Origin: a virus
Length of the DNA: 24,147 bases
Reading direction: 5' to 3' (one strand)
IMG/VR virus record: IMGVR_UViG_3300032288_006065
Span: 1-24,147 of that record
The position numbers and the translations under genes are program-made. The notes under the pieces were generated by a model. The model made no database searches and was not told where the DNA came from. It saw nothing but the letters and a program-made list of their open reading frames with translations. This document shows positions 13,743 through 24,147 of this stretch, in pieces. The number at the start of each line of letters is the position of its first letter. Position 1 is the first letter of the stretch.

Positions 13743-14612
13743 TCATGTTAAACCTTCGGGAAATTCTACTATACGAGTGTACGTACCATCGCTCTTGCTG
13801 TAACTTGTGGTTCCGGGTGTTCCGGTGATTTGCAAAACGCCAATCGATCCGGCTGTTGCGCCACCGGTAACACCAACCGTAACTGTAGCAAAAGTGCTTC
13901 CGGTGACTCCAAAATAAGGTATTTCGTAGCCGGTTGCGGTGGTTGTTGTTCCAGCCACAAACATTGTTTTGAAATCCACAAAATTGATGTCCGACTGAGT
14001 GATGACTTTGCTTTCAGTGACGGGTCCGTAAAGATTCACTTTTGCAACAAAAGAAATGGTTACGGTAAAACTTTTTCTTTCGTCAAAATTGCCTTCGTAA
14101 TTTTCTGTAAAATTTATGTTTCCGATGCTGATAGGAACATCTGCCGATGCATCAAGCGGAAAATTTTTGAAAGTTATACAAAAATCCGGACCAAAATACG
14201 GCAAAATTTGTTCGATGATTTGAAGAGCTTCGTCGGTATTTTTTGTGACAATATGAAGCTGAAACGTTAAATTGTACGGTACTCGCTCGAATCTCGAATA
14301 CATAGAACCTTCGGTTGGTGTGTACCCAACCGATTTGCGAGTTGTTGTGAGTTTTCTGGACGAATCGTAGCTTATGTTGGTAAGCTCAAACCCCATTCTG
14401 GGTCTGTAACTTTCAAAGTTTCTGATGAGTTCGGGTGTTTCTTGTTCAAGACGCACAATAAATTTTTGTTTGGGTCCATATGCAATTGGTACTTTGTAGC
14501 GTTCGAGTTCCGCGCCGTTCGCATCGAATTTCGCAACCCAAACATCATTAAATAGAGTTCCAAATCCGGAAACAACCATTTTTATGATATTGTGACGAAA
14601 ATATTCGAGCAT
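13743..14612 (-). CDS. 15: Tail completion and sheath stabiliser protein gp15
   Basis: A protein of 289 residues (T4 gp15: 272). The N-terminus 'MLEYFRHNIIKMVVSGFGTLFNDVWV' aligns with T4 'MFGYFYNSSFRRYATLMGDLFSNIQI', supporting the first ATG rather than the one at residue 12. The middle has 'YNLTFQLHIVTKNTDEALQIIEQILPYFGPDF' (T4 'YELSIFTRYEDDMFQIVEQILPYFQPHF') and then 'FTVTISFVAKVNLYGPV'. gp15 caps the finished tail and joins it to the neck. The C-terminal 70 residues are Gly/Thr-rich and include 'YSKSDGTYTRIV', not in T4 and similar to a motif in the tail fibre at 20027-17472. The start overlaps the gp14 stop (TAATG). Confidence 0.93.
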   Translation of the reverse strand: MLEYFRHNIIKMVVSGFGTLFNDVWVAKFDANGAELERYKVPIAYGPKQKFIVRLEQETPELIRNFESYRPRMGFELTNISYDSSRKLTTTRKSVGYTPTEGSMYSRFERVPYNLTFQLHIVTKNTDEALQIIEQILPYFGPDFCITFKNFPLDASADVPISIGNINFTENYEGNFDERKSFTVTISFVAKVNLYGPVTESKVITQSDINFVDFKTMFVAGTTTTATGYEIPYFGVTGSTFATVTVGVTGGATAGSIGVLQITGTPGTTSYSKSDGTYTRIVEFPEGLT

Positions 14613-15487
14613 TAGTAGTTTCCAAACGGATTTTGTATAGTAAAGTCTAAATCTGTATCGGCGCGAGTTTGAATATCTTTGTTGTCGTCGTAAGTGTCTT
14701 GCAACACTTTATCGTCAACCGAAGTCACAGTTCGATAGACCGTACCGTTTGAACTTATCACATATCGTGTTTTGCTTGCGGTAGAAGCATACCACTTTCC
14801 AGTGATATTCTTGAGTGTCACCAGACTGCTGGTTGCAGCCTTGACATATCCGGTGGCATCGGCACCCGACGCACCACCGCCAGTTGCACCATTTTTATAT
14901 TGATACACCGTATCACCAACCGTAAACGACGAACCCGTACCGCTGTTTGCATTCACATTTAAATACAAACGAAATTGGATTTCTTCGGGTATAATGTCGA
15001 TTTCGGGTTCTCCGGTGGTGAAAGTTTCTTCGTTGAATTGGAACAACTCGACGCTCAATTTAAAAACGTAATTTTTTCCAAGTTGGAAAAATGGATTTTC
15101 GTGTTCTACATATTTGATTTCAAAAAATCCCTTTGTGAGAGGAAAATAAATGATGTCGCCTTCGAGTGGACGCAACATTCCAGTTTCTTTTTGAAAACGC
15201 TTTTTACTCACAACAAAACTGGCACTATCTTTTATTTCCAAACCAAACTTTCCAAGAGCATCGCCTCCTTGAAACGCATTAACATTTTCCATATACATTT
15301 CAATAGGTTTGTTGCTGCTGAAACGAGAAAGTGGATCTTCACCAAAAATACTGTCTTTGTTTACGATGGTTCTTGGCAAGTAAAAAACGTCAACACCGTG
15401 TATTTTAATAGTTTCAATCACAAGATCTTCGGTAAGATTTTGCTCGTTGCTTGCGCGAATGTTATTGAAATAATGGTTGGTTGACAT
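14612..15487 (-). CDS. 14: Neck protein gp14
   Basis: A protein of 291 residues. It has the gp14 pattern 'TIKIHGVDVFYLPRTIVNKDSIFGEDPLSRF' (about 26-56), 'FQGGDALGKFGLEIKDSASFVVSKKRF' and 'RPLEGDIIYFPLTKGFFEIKYVEHENPFFQLGKNYVFKLSVELFQFNEE' (about 105-155), followed by a Gly/Thr/Ser-rich region (about 180-260) of the kind seen in cyanophage gp14. With gp13 it seals the portal and forms the tail docking site. No Shine-Dalgarno sequence is evident; a CTAAATA box lies 8 nt before the ATG. Stop and gp15 start overlap by one base. Confidence 0.92.
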   Translation of the reverse strand: MSTNHYFNNIRASNEQNLTEDLVIETIKIHGVDVFYLPRTIVNKDSIFGEDPLSRFSSNKPIEMYMENVNAFQGGDALGKFGLEIKDSASFVVSKKRFQKETGMLRPLEGDIIYFPLTKGFFEIKYVEHENPFFQLGKNYVFKLSVELFQFNEETFTTGEPEIDIIPEEIQFRLYLNVNANSGTGSSFTVGDTVYQYKNGATGGGASGADATGYVKAATSSLVTLKNITGKWYASTASKTRYVISSNGTVYRTVTSVDDKVLQDTYDDNKDIQTRADTDLDFTIQNPFGNY

Positions 15488-15528
15488 ATGTAATTATTTA
15501 GGTTTTTGGATCCACGGGATTGTAGGGT

Positions 15529-16365
15529 CTAGCCGACCAGAAAATCGGGGGGTAATTCGAACTTACTTTGAACCGTATTTTCAATGTCTTGAATTTCTTT
15601 GATTGCATCGTTGAACAATTGAGTGCCGTTGAAAGTAACACCTCCAAGCATTTGAATTCCGCTGAACTTGCTAAGATTTGCACCCCATTGACGTTTGATC
15701 AATGCTGTGAGATATTTTTTCAACAACATGTCGTTGTATATTTCCGGAAAAACACGAGCATCCATCACACGATACGCTTCTATTACAATCCAATCGCCCA
15801 CTTTCACATCGCGTTGCCATTTCATATCAATATACAATTTGTTGCTTCGACGCGAAAAGCGTATGGATTTTTCTGGCGACAACATTTGACGCAACAACGA
15901 AAGATACTGCTGAGTGACAGAATAGTGAATCAATTCGATCGTACCAAATGTATAAAGATCGTTCAATGCATATTGATAACGAACGTCAAACATATTGATG
16001 GTGCCGGAAGAAAAATGAAAAACTTGCAAAACACTGGCAATCAATTCTTCGATCGGAACACTTCCAGTTTGACCTGTTTCGGTCATGGTCATGCTGCTTT
16101 CGCTTTGACCGCTTTGTCCGGTTCCAGTAACAAACGTGTTGTTGGAAGTCAAGCTGATATATCCATTTTCAATGTCTTGCTGTTGAACTTGATATTTTAA
16201 ATAAACTCGTTCAACGCCATCAAAATGGTATTCAGCGAAAAATTGCAAAGCATCGTCAAGACGATCTTCCAGTTGATCTTCATCTACGTTAATTTCGATC
16301 ACCGGATGACCGAGATTTCTCAAGCAGTAATCTATAAGTTGTTGACGTGTTTGCGGTCTTGCCAC
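15529..16365 (-). CDS. 13: Neck protein gp13
   Basis: A protein of 278 residues with a GTG start, chosen because GGAGG lies 8 nt upstream and the N-terminus 'ARPQTRQQLIDYCLRNLGHPVIEINVDEDQLEDRLDDALQFFAEYHFDGVERVYLKYQV' begins as in cyanophage gp13 proteins. Further family-like segments are 'FDVRYQYALNDLYTF', 'YLSLLRQMLSPEKSIRFSRRSNKLYIDMKWQRDVKVGDWIVIEAYR' and 'KRQWGANLSKFSGIQMLGGVTFNG'. It is the first protein added to the filled head before gp14. A Gly/Ser/Gln/Thr-rich insert (about 78-100) is unusual for an otherwise compact protein. The GTG is 3 nt beyond the upstream stop. Confidence 0.9.
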   Translation of the reverse strand: MARPQTRQQLIDYCLRNLGHPVIEINVDEDQLEDRLDDALQFFAEYHFDGVERVYLKYQVQQQDIENGYISLTSNNTFVTGTGQSGQSESSMTMTETGQTGSVPIEELIASVLQVFHFSSGTINMFDVRYQYALNDLYTFGTIELIHYSVTQQYLSLLRQMLSPEKSIRFSRRSNKLYIDMKWQRDVKVGDWIVIEAYRVMDARVFPEIYNDMLLKKYLTALIKRQWGANLSKFSGIQMLGGVTFNGTQLFNDAIKEIQDIENTVQSKFELPPDFLVG

Positions 16366-16368
16366 CGT

Positions 16369-16842
16369 TTATTCCTCCGGCTTGGGATATTTTTCTTTTA
16401 TTTCTTTTCTGAGCTTTTGAAGATCTTTCACACCCGAATCTTCTTTGGATTGCTTTTCAATCAGATTCTGCCACATGGCAATCACCAATTCTTCAACGCT
16501 TGGATATTCGTTGCGGCGCAGTTCTTCGTGTGATTTTCTTTTGTTCAGTTCCGCTTCAACTGCTTGATTTATGGCAGCTTCTTGTTGTTGAATTATTTGT
16601 TGAAGTCTTAGAAAATCATTTATTCTTTTGAAGTAACGGTCGCCATCTTCCCAGATCTTGTGCTGCTGAATCATCGTCTTGGATGGCCCAGAAATGCTGT
16701 GCCTCAGAGACGGTTCGTAATAACGTTCGGTATAACCAACCGGCAAATCGGGATATGTTGGTTCGAGTGCTCGAAATTGTTCGACCGTAAGACGAGCTTG
16801 ATTGTTTATGTTTACGATGTTTTCTTTTTGATGTAAAAACAT
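16369..16842 (-). CDS. Small tail-fibre-region protein with a YPS-EEL-AMW / KYPKP motif
   Basis: A protein of 157 residues. The C-terminal 'YPSVEELVIAMWQNLIEKQSK' (about residues 113-133) and 'KEIKEKYPKPEE' ending resemble a short conserved module frequent in marine phages beside tail-fibre genes (the YPS..DQL..L(W/F)......KYPKP type, compared with Bacillus XkdW). The middle is helical and Gln-rich. Position after the fibre genes and before gp13 fits a fibre chaperone or attachment role, which remains inference. GGAG overlaps the upstream stop and serves as ribosome site. Confidence 0.72.
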   Translation of the reverse strand: MFLHQKENIVNINNQARLTVEQFRALEPTYPDLPVGYTERYYEPSLRHSISGPSKTMIQQHKIWEDGDRYFKRINDFLRLQQIIQQQEAAINQAVEAELNKRKSHEELRRNEYPSVEELVIAMWQNLIEKQSKEDSGVKDLQKLRKEIKEKYPKPEE

Positions 16843-16844
16843 GA

Positions 16845-17462
16845 TTACTCCGGCAATCCACCCGGTGGAAAGTAAGTCAACAACGGATCGCCGCCGACTA
16901 TTCGATTTCCAAGCGATGTGTCAACTTGGACCGTTCCTTCAAGATCCACTCCGAGTGCTGTTGTGTTGGCTTGTTGTTTTTGTGCGGTTGCACCTACAAA
17001 TACGGTGCTGTTTTTAAACACCGCAAAATTGCCGCTGGTCAACGAACCGGTTCCGCCTGCGTATCCTGTGACCGACGATTCGAAAAAACTTCCAATCGAA
17101 GCATCCGAAATGTAAAGTCCATACGCCTGACCCGTATAAGAACCGTAAACACCACCTTCTATTTGAGATTTATTTAAATTGAATGTAGAAGCATTTGAGC
17201 TTACGATTCCGTATCTTGTGTCAACTATTTTCGCATTTGACACATCAATATGACTTGTTTCAACTTGAAATCCACGAACGCAAGATATAACTTCAAACGA
17301 GCTTGCGGTGGATCCCGAAACTCCTTGACCGATAAGTTGGCTGTTGTTTCTGACTGTAAAACCAGAAACACTGGCATCTTTTACTAAAACCTTGTCGGTA
17401 AATCGTACAGTGCTTCTGCCTTCAGCATACACACCCGTTTTACAATTGTTAAAATTTGGCAT
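16845..17462 (-). CDS. Beta-helix protein continuing the tail fibre
   Basis: A protein of 205 residues, repetitive and beta-helical. Rungs of the form 'F..C..GVYAEGRSTVRF', 'VLVKDASVSGFTVRNNSQLIG', 'FEVISCVRGFQVETSHIDVSN', 'IVDTRYGIVSSNASTFNLNKSQIEG' and 'GLYISDASIGSFFESSVTGYAGG' are visible. The last rungs of the upstream fibre ('[33 protein letters not shown]') belong to the same pattern, and this frame is the same frame with one TAA between. It has TAAGG as a ribosome site, formed by that stop, 7 nt before the ATG. The C-terminus ends 'TYFPPGGLPE'. It may be a separate fibre subunit that docks on the upstream helix, or the distal half of one interrupted gene. Confidence 0.8.
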   Translation of the reverse strand: MPNFNNCKTGVYAEGRSTVRFTDKVLVKDASVSGFTVRNNSQLIGQGVSGSTASSFEVISCVRGFQVETSHIDVSNAKIVDTRYGIVSSNASTFNLNKSQIEGGVYGSYTGQAYGLYISDASIGSFFESSVTGYAGGTGSLTSGNFAVFKNSTVFVGATAQKQQANTTALGVDLEGTVQVDTSLGNRIVGGDPLLTYFPPGGLPE

Positions 17463-17471
17463 TTTTAAACC

Positions 17472-20027
<2,556 letters not shown>

Positions 20028-20037
20028 CTTTGTTTCC

Positions 20038-21165
20038 TTAACCTTCGCCGTTCATAAGTGCTTCTACCGCAAACTTATGATTGGCTTCGATGCGTTGTCT
20101 TTGATCTTCTGGGAATTTCTTTTCACCAAGTAAGCGATCACCAACAAGTTTTGCTTCTTTGTGGTGTCCACTCCAATATGCAGCAATGCAGAATTCATCA
20201 AGAATGCTCCACTCGTATATTGGTTGACTCACAAACAAAGCTCCTTCTGGCATGCGAAGCTTGAGAGCTTGTTTCGCAAAAATATAAGCTTGATCAAATC
20301 GACAGAACATTCTGCAAATGCGAGCAGCAGCCCAAAGTGATTCGGCACGCCAAGGATTGATTTGATATGCTTGAAAATAAACTTTGATGATATCATCGAT
20401 TGGATGATTCAAAATTTCTTTGATACGACCTACTTGAAACAAGCTATAGAAAACTTCTTCGTTCCATCCACCCAGTTCAGCACGCTTGAGATAAGCGTCA
20501 TGAGCTTTTTGCCACTGTTGGCTGTCGCGATACGATTGAGCAAGATAAAAGTGATAACGATTAAAATCTTTTTCATCGACTGGACCTTTAAGGGCTTCTT
20601 CGAAAGTTTCAGCATCGCGACCATATTTATCGGGAGTCTTGCTGCGTGCTCCGTCTTGAATTGGTCGGTTCAAGATACCTTTTGCAAAATCGCGTGATTC
20701 GATAGGATCATGGCAATCAACATATTCATGCAAAACGCCTCGATAGTAAAAACGCTTGCGGTTTGCTGTCAGCTGGGGACGGTGATACTTGATACCGCCA
20801 TAAAAAGCAAACACGTTGTAAAGATCGGTGGTGAGATTGTCTTTGAAACTTTCTGGATCAAAATTACCATCATATTCCATGATTTCATCTGCATCGATCA
20901 TGATCGTGTAGTCGCCCATTGGTCTAGCAGCTTCGAGAGCTTCGCTTCGACTTTCGCCGAAACCTTTCCATGTGCTTTGCACAAGCTTTCCTTGAATACC
21001 AACATTCTCAAAAAACTTTTCAATTTTTTCTTGAGTTCCATCGGTGCTGCCGGTATCGACGATGCACCAAGTGTCAATCAAAGGAAGCATCGAAGCCAAA
21101 CAGCGTTCAATCACATGCGCTTCATTTTTGACAATCATCGACAATACCAATTTATTCTTAGCCAT
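20038..21165 (-). CDS. Family 2 glycosyltransferase with C-terminal TPR-like helices
   Basis: A protein of 375 residues. A GT-A domain covers about 1-200: '[24 protein letters not shown]' (8-31), nucleotide-sugar motif 'VDTGSTDGT' (36-44) and the metal-binding DxD in '[12 protein letters not shown]' (D91, D93), followed by '[13 protein letters not shown]', typical of bacterial and phage GT2 proteins with this architecture. From about 214 on, paired helices such as '[28 protein letters not shown]' look like TPR repeats. It has no membrane segment, so it is a soluble enzyme acting in the infected cell. Donor and acceptor are unknown; its place between two fibre/baseplate genes suggests decoration of a virion protein. 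GAAAGGG is the ribosome site. Confidence 0.88.
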   Translation of the reverse strand: MAKNKLVLSMIVKNEAHVIERCLASMLPLIDTWCIVDTGSTDGTQEKIEKFFENVGIQGKLVQSTWKGFGESRSEALEAARPMGDYTIMIDADEIMEYDGNFDPESFKDNLTTDLYNVFAFYGGIKYHRPQLTANRKRFYYRGVLHEYVDCHDPIESRDFAKGILNRPIQDGARSKTPDKYGRDAETFEEALKGPVDEKDFNRYHFYLAQSYRDSQQWQKAHDAYLKRAELGGWNEEVFYSLFQVGRIKEILNHPIDDIIKVYFQAYQINPWRAESLWAAARICRMFCRFDQAYIFAKQALKLRMPEGALFVSQPIYEWSILDEFCIAAYWSGHHKEAKLVGDRLLGEKKFPEDQRQRIEANHKFAVEALMNGEG

Positions 21166-21181
21166 TATAACCCTTTCATAA

Positions 21182-21427
21182 TTAAGAAGATCTGCTGTTA
21201 TTTATTAGAATTTTCAACATGTCTTTTATATCGTTCATGTTGTTTTCTAATTTTTCAATGCGTTCGTTAATATCACCAATTCGAGATATATTTAGTTCTC
21301 TTTTCTGAGCCTCCAAAAAAGCTTTCTTTTGTGCCAAGCTTGTTGCGACGATAGCATTGCTGCTGGTGTCACGAACAAGACCCGGTTCGTTTTCAACTTT
21401 CAAATATTTTGGTTTATTTAAATTCAT
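21182..21427 (-). CDS. Small coiled-coil protein downstream of the DUF4815 gene
   Basis: A protein of 81 residues. The N-terminal 'KPKYLKVENEPGLVRDTSSNAIV' (5-27) resembles a short conserved segment I associate with small proteins of T4-like cyanophages. From residue 34 the sequence is a continuous helix with heptads ('INERIEKLENNMNDIKDMLKILI'), likely a coiled coil. Its ATG overlaps the DUF4815 stop (ATGA), so it is translationally coupled to it. Function unknown; a structural or assembly role with the upstream protein is plausible. Confidence 0.75.
   Translation of the reverse strand: MNLNKPKYLKVENEPGLVRDTSSNAIVATSLAQKKAFLEAQKRELNISRIGDINERIEKLENNMNDIKDMLKILINNSRSS
21199..21206 (-). promoter_or_regulatory. 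Possible late promoter box AATAAATA before the glycosyltransferase
   Basis: AATAAATA lies inside the last codons of the small coiled-coil gene, 33 nt upstream of the glycosyltransferase ATG, at the same spacing as the clear late promoters. The first base departs from TATAAATA. Confidence 0.45.
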
Positions 21428-24147
21428 GTTGCGATTACCTTGAAATCTTTGAACGCAGGAACAACAGTGTTGGTGTAGTCGCCGTACATAACAACTTTCA
21501 ACTGGAATTTTCTAAATTCTTCTTGACCGGTTATACCAGAAGTGCGAGCAGTTGATGTGCCGCCTCGAGTAAATCTTAAATCAACATAATCGTCTTCTCC
21601 GACCGAGAGATATTGAGAGGTTGTTCCATAAGAATTTGCATACGAAGGATGTATAATTAATTTTTCGTATGGGACATCGTCAAAACGGGTATTATCGGTC
21701 TTGGCTTGAGATTTCAAGTAAACACCAATATCGCTGCCACGAGGAAGTCTTGCAGTTAAATATACGTCAACATCTGTCGATTCAAAACCATCTTGAAGAT
21801 TTATTTGACGGCTGATATAACGCATCGGCGAAACATCACTGGCTGTTATACCTGCAACCGAAGCTAAAGATTCATATGTCTCTTGTGTAGCTTGATCGTT
21901 AAAATTCAAGATCAAGTTCTGGATATAAAGACCGCTTACGCGTTGTAAATCGAGAGCTGGTGTAACAGAATCATCGTCGGTATCAAGAGTAATAGAAGCG
22001 GTTATTGTATCGGTGCCAGCATCTTTGATATTCTTTTTGGAAGAGAAAATTAAATTTTCATTTGGAAGAATAGTAATAGATCCTAAACCGTCACCTTCGA
22101 AATCTACAGCAGCGGAAACGGTTGTTGACGGAGGTGCAATGTATGTGCTGTTAAGACGGAACACATTTGCGCCATTGGTTATTCCGGATATTCCAGAATC
22201 AAAATTTGTTTCGGTGAAATTGAAATAAACTGTACCACCGGAAGTATCAAACACACACTTGTGTATTGTAAATTTCAAATCGAGAAGTTGTTCGGCAGTC
22301 CACGTGCTCGAGTTTTGCGATTTGAAGAAAGAGCCACCATACGGCTGAGTAGCGATAATTTCATCGGTTATGGTGTCGTTTTGACCGACTTCGCTAACGA
22401 ATACTTCATATTCGTTGCTGTTGCTCAAAAGAACCATGGAATATTCGCCGGGTTGCAAATAAATCGGACTGTCAAACTGGAAAGTGGTTGAAGAACTACC
22501 ATCTTCAGAAATATTAACATCCGATGGTAATTTTATAACCTCGCTGAACGGAATGATTATTCCCGAGCTTGGATAACCGTTTACTGCGGGTCTCAACTGC
22601 AAAGTTATTGGAAGATTCGAAGACTTGGTTTTGAAGAACACATCAACTTTGCTTATGTACAAACCATTTGGATTTGCAACAGGATCCACAAGGAATGTTT
22701 GAGCAACAGGATCCACATACTCCGAGCGTGTGTCTGTAACTATCGTGTTGTTGAATATTCTGTCTTCGGTTACGGATTCTCTTCTGATAACCAGATTTCT
22801 TGTGGAAAGAATAGTATTTTCTTCGGTCTGTACCAAACCCTGTGCGCGGAAAGAATCTTCGGCAGTGGTTGTACAATTAGAAAGTATATTCGAAGAGTCG
22901 TCGATCAATCGCAACAGACGATCGCCGGTTCGGAAAGTCGCAGAGGGCACACCAAATGTGATTCCTTGAGAATATCCAACTCTTCCGTTAACGTCTGTGA
23001 TTATTGAACCACCGGTAACACCATCAACGCGTACGTATTGTGATATATCTTGATTGTCGAAGAATGGGTATACTCTAACATTCGGGCGCATACCGTCAGC
23101 TTTTACGTTGATGTCGATGCTGCGCATAAATGGTACAATACTCACATCTACGATTCGACTGCCGATATTTCGTGTGGTGGTTTCTGGTACCAATCGCGTA
23201 CGAATACCGGTTCTCGATTGAGCAGATTCTTGTGTTGCTTCCAAACCATAGTCTACACGCTGAACCTTTTTGTTTGTTGTGCCGGGTTTAATAACGCTAT
23301 GTGGTGGTGTTCTGCCAATTTCACGCCAAACACCGGTTGCAACTGGCGTTCCGGTCCAAGTGGTTTCCCAGTTGTTCCACACAGTTCCAAAGTCAACTTC
23401 CGCTAAATCTCCAACCCCATCGTTCTGACCGTTAACGTTCACAACAACGTCCGGAAGTGTTTGCGTATCGATCCAGTCGTCCGACTGAGGAATCATCGTC
23501 AAACGTCCATTGAAGTTTGTCACATCAAATGGATTGACGTTGATAGATTTTGAAGCAAATCGTTGCTGTATGAAAACATCGGTTGTGTAGTTGCAAGTAA
23601 GCAAACCGTTTGTGTTGAATGTCAATCCCGAAGGAATGCTGCCGCTCAATCCAAAATCCACATACTTTGTGGTGAAGCGTGGTCTGGCTTCCAAGCGAAC
23701 AGGATCAATTGCACAAAGATGATCTCGATTCAAATAATCTGAATTGGTTCTTGAATCAAAATTATCTACAAATATACCATTTTTAAATTTATTGAGACCG
23801 TTTTGATCTTGAATTTCTAAAGTTTTGGCTTCTTTTTCCGCCAAGCTCAAGGTAGTATAATATTCCAAACGATCGATTCTCTTTTCGAGAGAACCAATAT
23901 CGCGCATTGTGTATCTGCGATTCTTGACGATAAATTTGGTTGTATCTAAGTTAGATTTGGTGTACGGAAGGAACGTTATAGATGCCAAAGTCATAGCATC
24001 CGATATATCTTGTGGTTCGGGTGCTTGATCGTTATCGGATATTCCTTGCACGATTCTGAATTCTTTATCGCGTGTGAGCACAACCTTGTCGGTTCTTGGT
24101 TGATAGTAACTCCAAGCCATATCAAAAGAATTGCCAATCAGGTTGCA
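21424..24147 (-). CDS. DUF4815-type baseplate/tail structural protein, 5' end outside the window
   Basis: An ATG at 24120 would give 898 residues, but the frame stays open for nine more codons to the window edge (C-N-L-I-G-N-S-F-D before Met-Ala-Trp). 'WSYYQPRTDKVVLTRDKEF' is an internal segment in cyanophage DUF4815 proteins, so the gene very probably starts upstream. Other family-like segments are 'ITFLPYTKSNLDTTKFIVKNRRYTMRDIGSLEKRIDRLEYYTTLSLAEKEA' (about residues 50-100 from that Met) and 'FKNGIFVDNF'. Later come a long beta-rich part with 'VDPVAQTFLVDP' (typical of myovirus fibre/baseplate proteins), then repeated beta-sandwich modules. It stands in the slot of T4 genes 9-11 and is likely a baseplate component connecting fibres. 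Confidence 0.85.
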   Translation of the reverse strand, partial: CNLIGNSFDMAWSYYQPRTDKVVLTRDKEFRIVQGISDNDQAPEPQDISDAMTLASITFLPYTKSNLDTTKFIVKNRRYTMRDIGSLEKRIDRLEYYTTLSLAEKEAKTLEIQDQNGLNKFKNGIFVDNFDSRTNSDYLNRDHLCAIDPVRLEARPRFTTKYVDFGLSGSIPSGLTFNTNGLLTCNYTTDVFIQQRFASKSINVNPFDVTNFNGRLTMIPQSDDWIDTQTLPDVVVNVNGQNDGVGDLAEVDFGTVWNNWETTWTGTPVATGVWREIGRTPPHSVIKPGTTNKKVQRVDYGLEATQESAQSRTGIRTRLVPETTTRNIGSRIVDVSIVPFMRSIDINVKADGMRPNVRVYPFFDNQDISQYVRVDGVTGGSIITDVNGRVGYSQGITFGVPSATFRTGDRLLRLIDDSSNILSNCTTTAEDSFRAQGLVQTEENTILSTRNLVIRRESVTEDRIFNNTIVTDTRSEYVDPVAQTFLVDPVANPNGLYISKVDVFFKTKSSNLPITLQLRPAVNGYPSSGIIIPFSEVIKLPSDVNISEDGSSSTTFQFDSPIYLQPGEYSMVLLSNSNEYEVFVSEVGQNDTITDEIIATQPYGGSFFKSQNSSTWTAEQLLDLKFTIHKCVFDTSGGTVYFNFTETNFDSGISGITNGANVFRLNSTYIAPPSTTVSAAVDFEGDGLGSITILPNENLIFSSKKNIKDAGTDTITASITLDTDDDSVTPALDLQRVSGLYIQNLILNFNDQATQETYESLASVAGITASDVSPMRYISRQINLQDGFESTDVDVYLTARLPRGSDIGVYLKSQAKTDNTRFDDVPYEKLIIHPSYANSYGTTSQYLSVGEDDYVDLRFTRGGTSTARTSGITGQEEFRKFQLKVVMYGDYTNTVVPAFKDFKVIAT

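Noticed and set aside
15495-15501. CTAAATA as a late promoter of gp14
   Set aside because: It lies only 8 nt from the ATG with no ribosome site between, and the box is incomplete; noted but not listed as a promoter.

Overview
The window is a late-gene segment of a T4-superfamily myovirus. The closest resemblance I can see is to the marine and freshwater cyanophage-like T4 relatives: a DUF4815 baseplate or fibre protein, collagen-like tail fibres, cyanophage-style neck proteins, and ATAAATA late promoters. The host cannot be fixed from this stretch; no photosynthesis or other host-derived metabolic gene is visible. Every gene I accept lies on the minus strand, so transcription runs from high to low coordinates.

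In transcription order the window begins inside the DUF4815 structural protein (24147-21424, 5' end outside the window). A small coiled-coil protein, a family 2 glycosyltransferase and a collar/collagen tail fibre follow. The tail-fibre beta-helix appears to continue in a second reading frame directly downstream (17462-16845). A small tail-fibre-region protein precedes the neck and packaging block: gp13, gp14, gp15, gp16 (small terminase) and gp17 (large terminase). Then come tail sheath gp18, tail tube gp19, portal gp20, three small proteins in the slot where T4 has its head-core genes, prohead protease gp21, scaffold gp22 and major capsid gp23. After a strong hairpin terminator come a second tube-like protein, recombination mediator UvsY, and the N-terminal domain of helicase UvsW, cut by the window edge.

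The most striking locus is gp17 (13247-10356). It is broken just before Walker B by an AT-rich 1,245-nt insert that forms a naturally split intein with an atypical, very N-terminal split site. A roughly 30-residue N-intein piece (block A only) is fused in frame to a complete HNH/NUMOD3 homing endonuclease. A TAA stop follows, and the next codon is the ATG of a second polypeptide carrying a 114-residue C-intein (blocks B, F, G) and the rest of the terminase. Trans-splicing would restore a 548-residue gp17. The layout resembles the AceL-TerL class of split inteins and the 'fractured gene' arrangement, but here the endonuclease is physically joined to the N-intein.

T4-type late promoter boxes stand before gp23, gp22, gp18, gp19, a small head-region gene, the tube-like gene and probably the glycosyltransferase and uvsW. 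Most other genes are tightly packed, with overlapping stop/start codons. No stretch over 300 bases lacks a gene; the longest non-coding gap is about 100 bases, after gp23.
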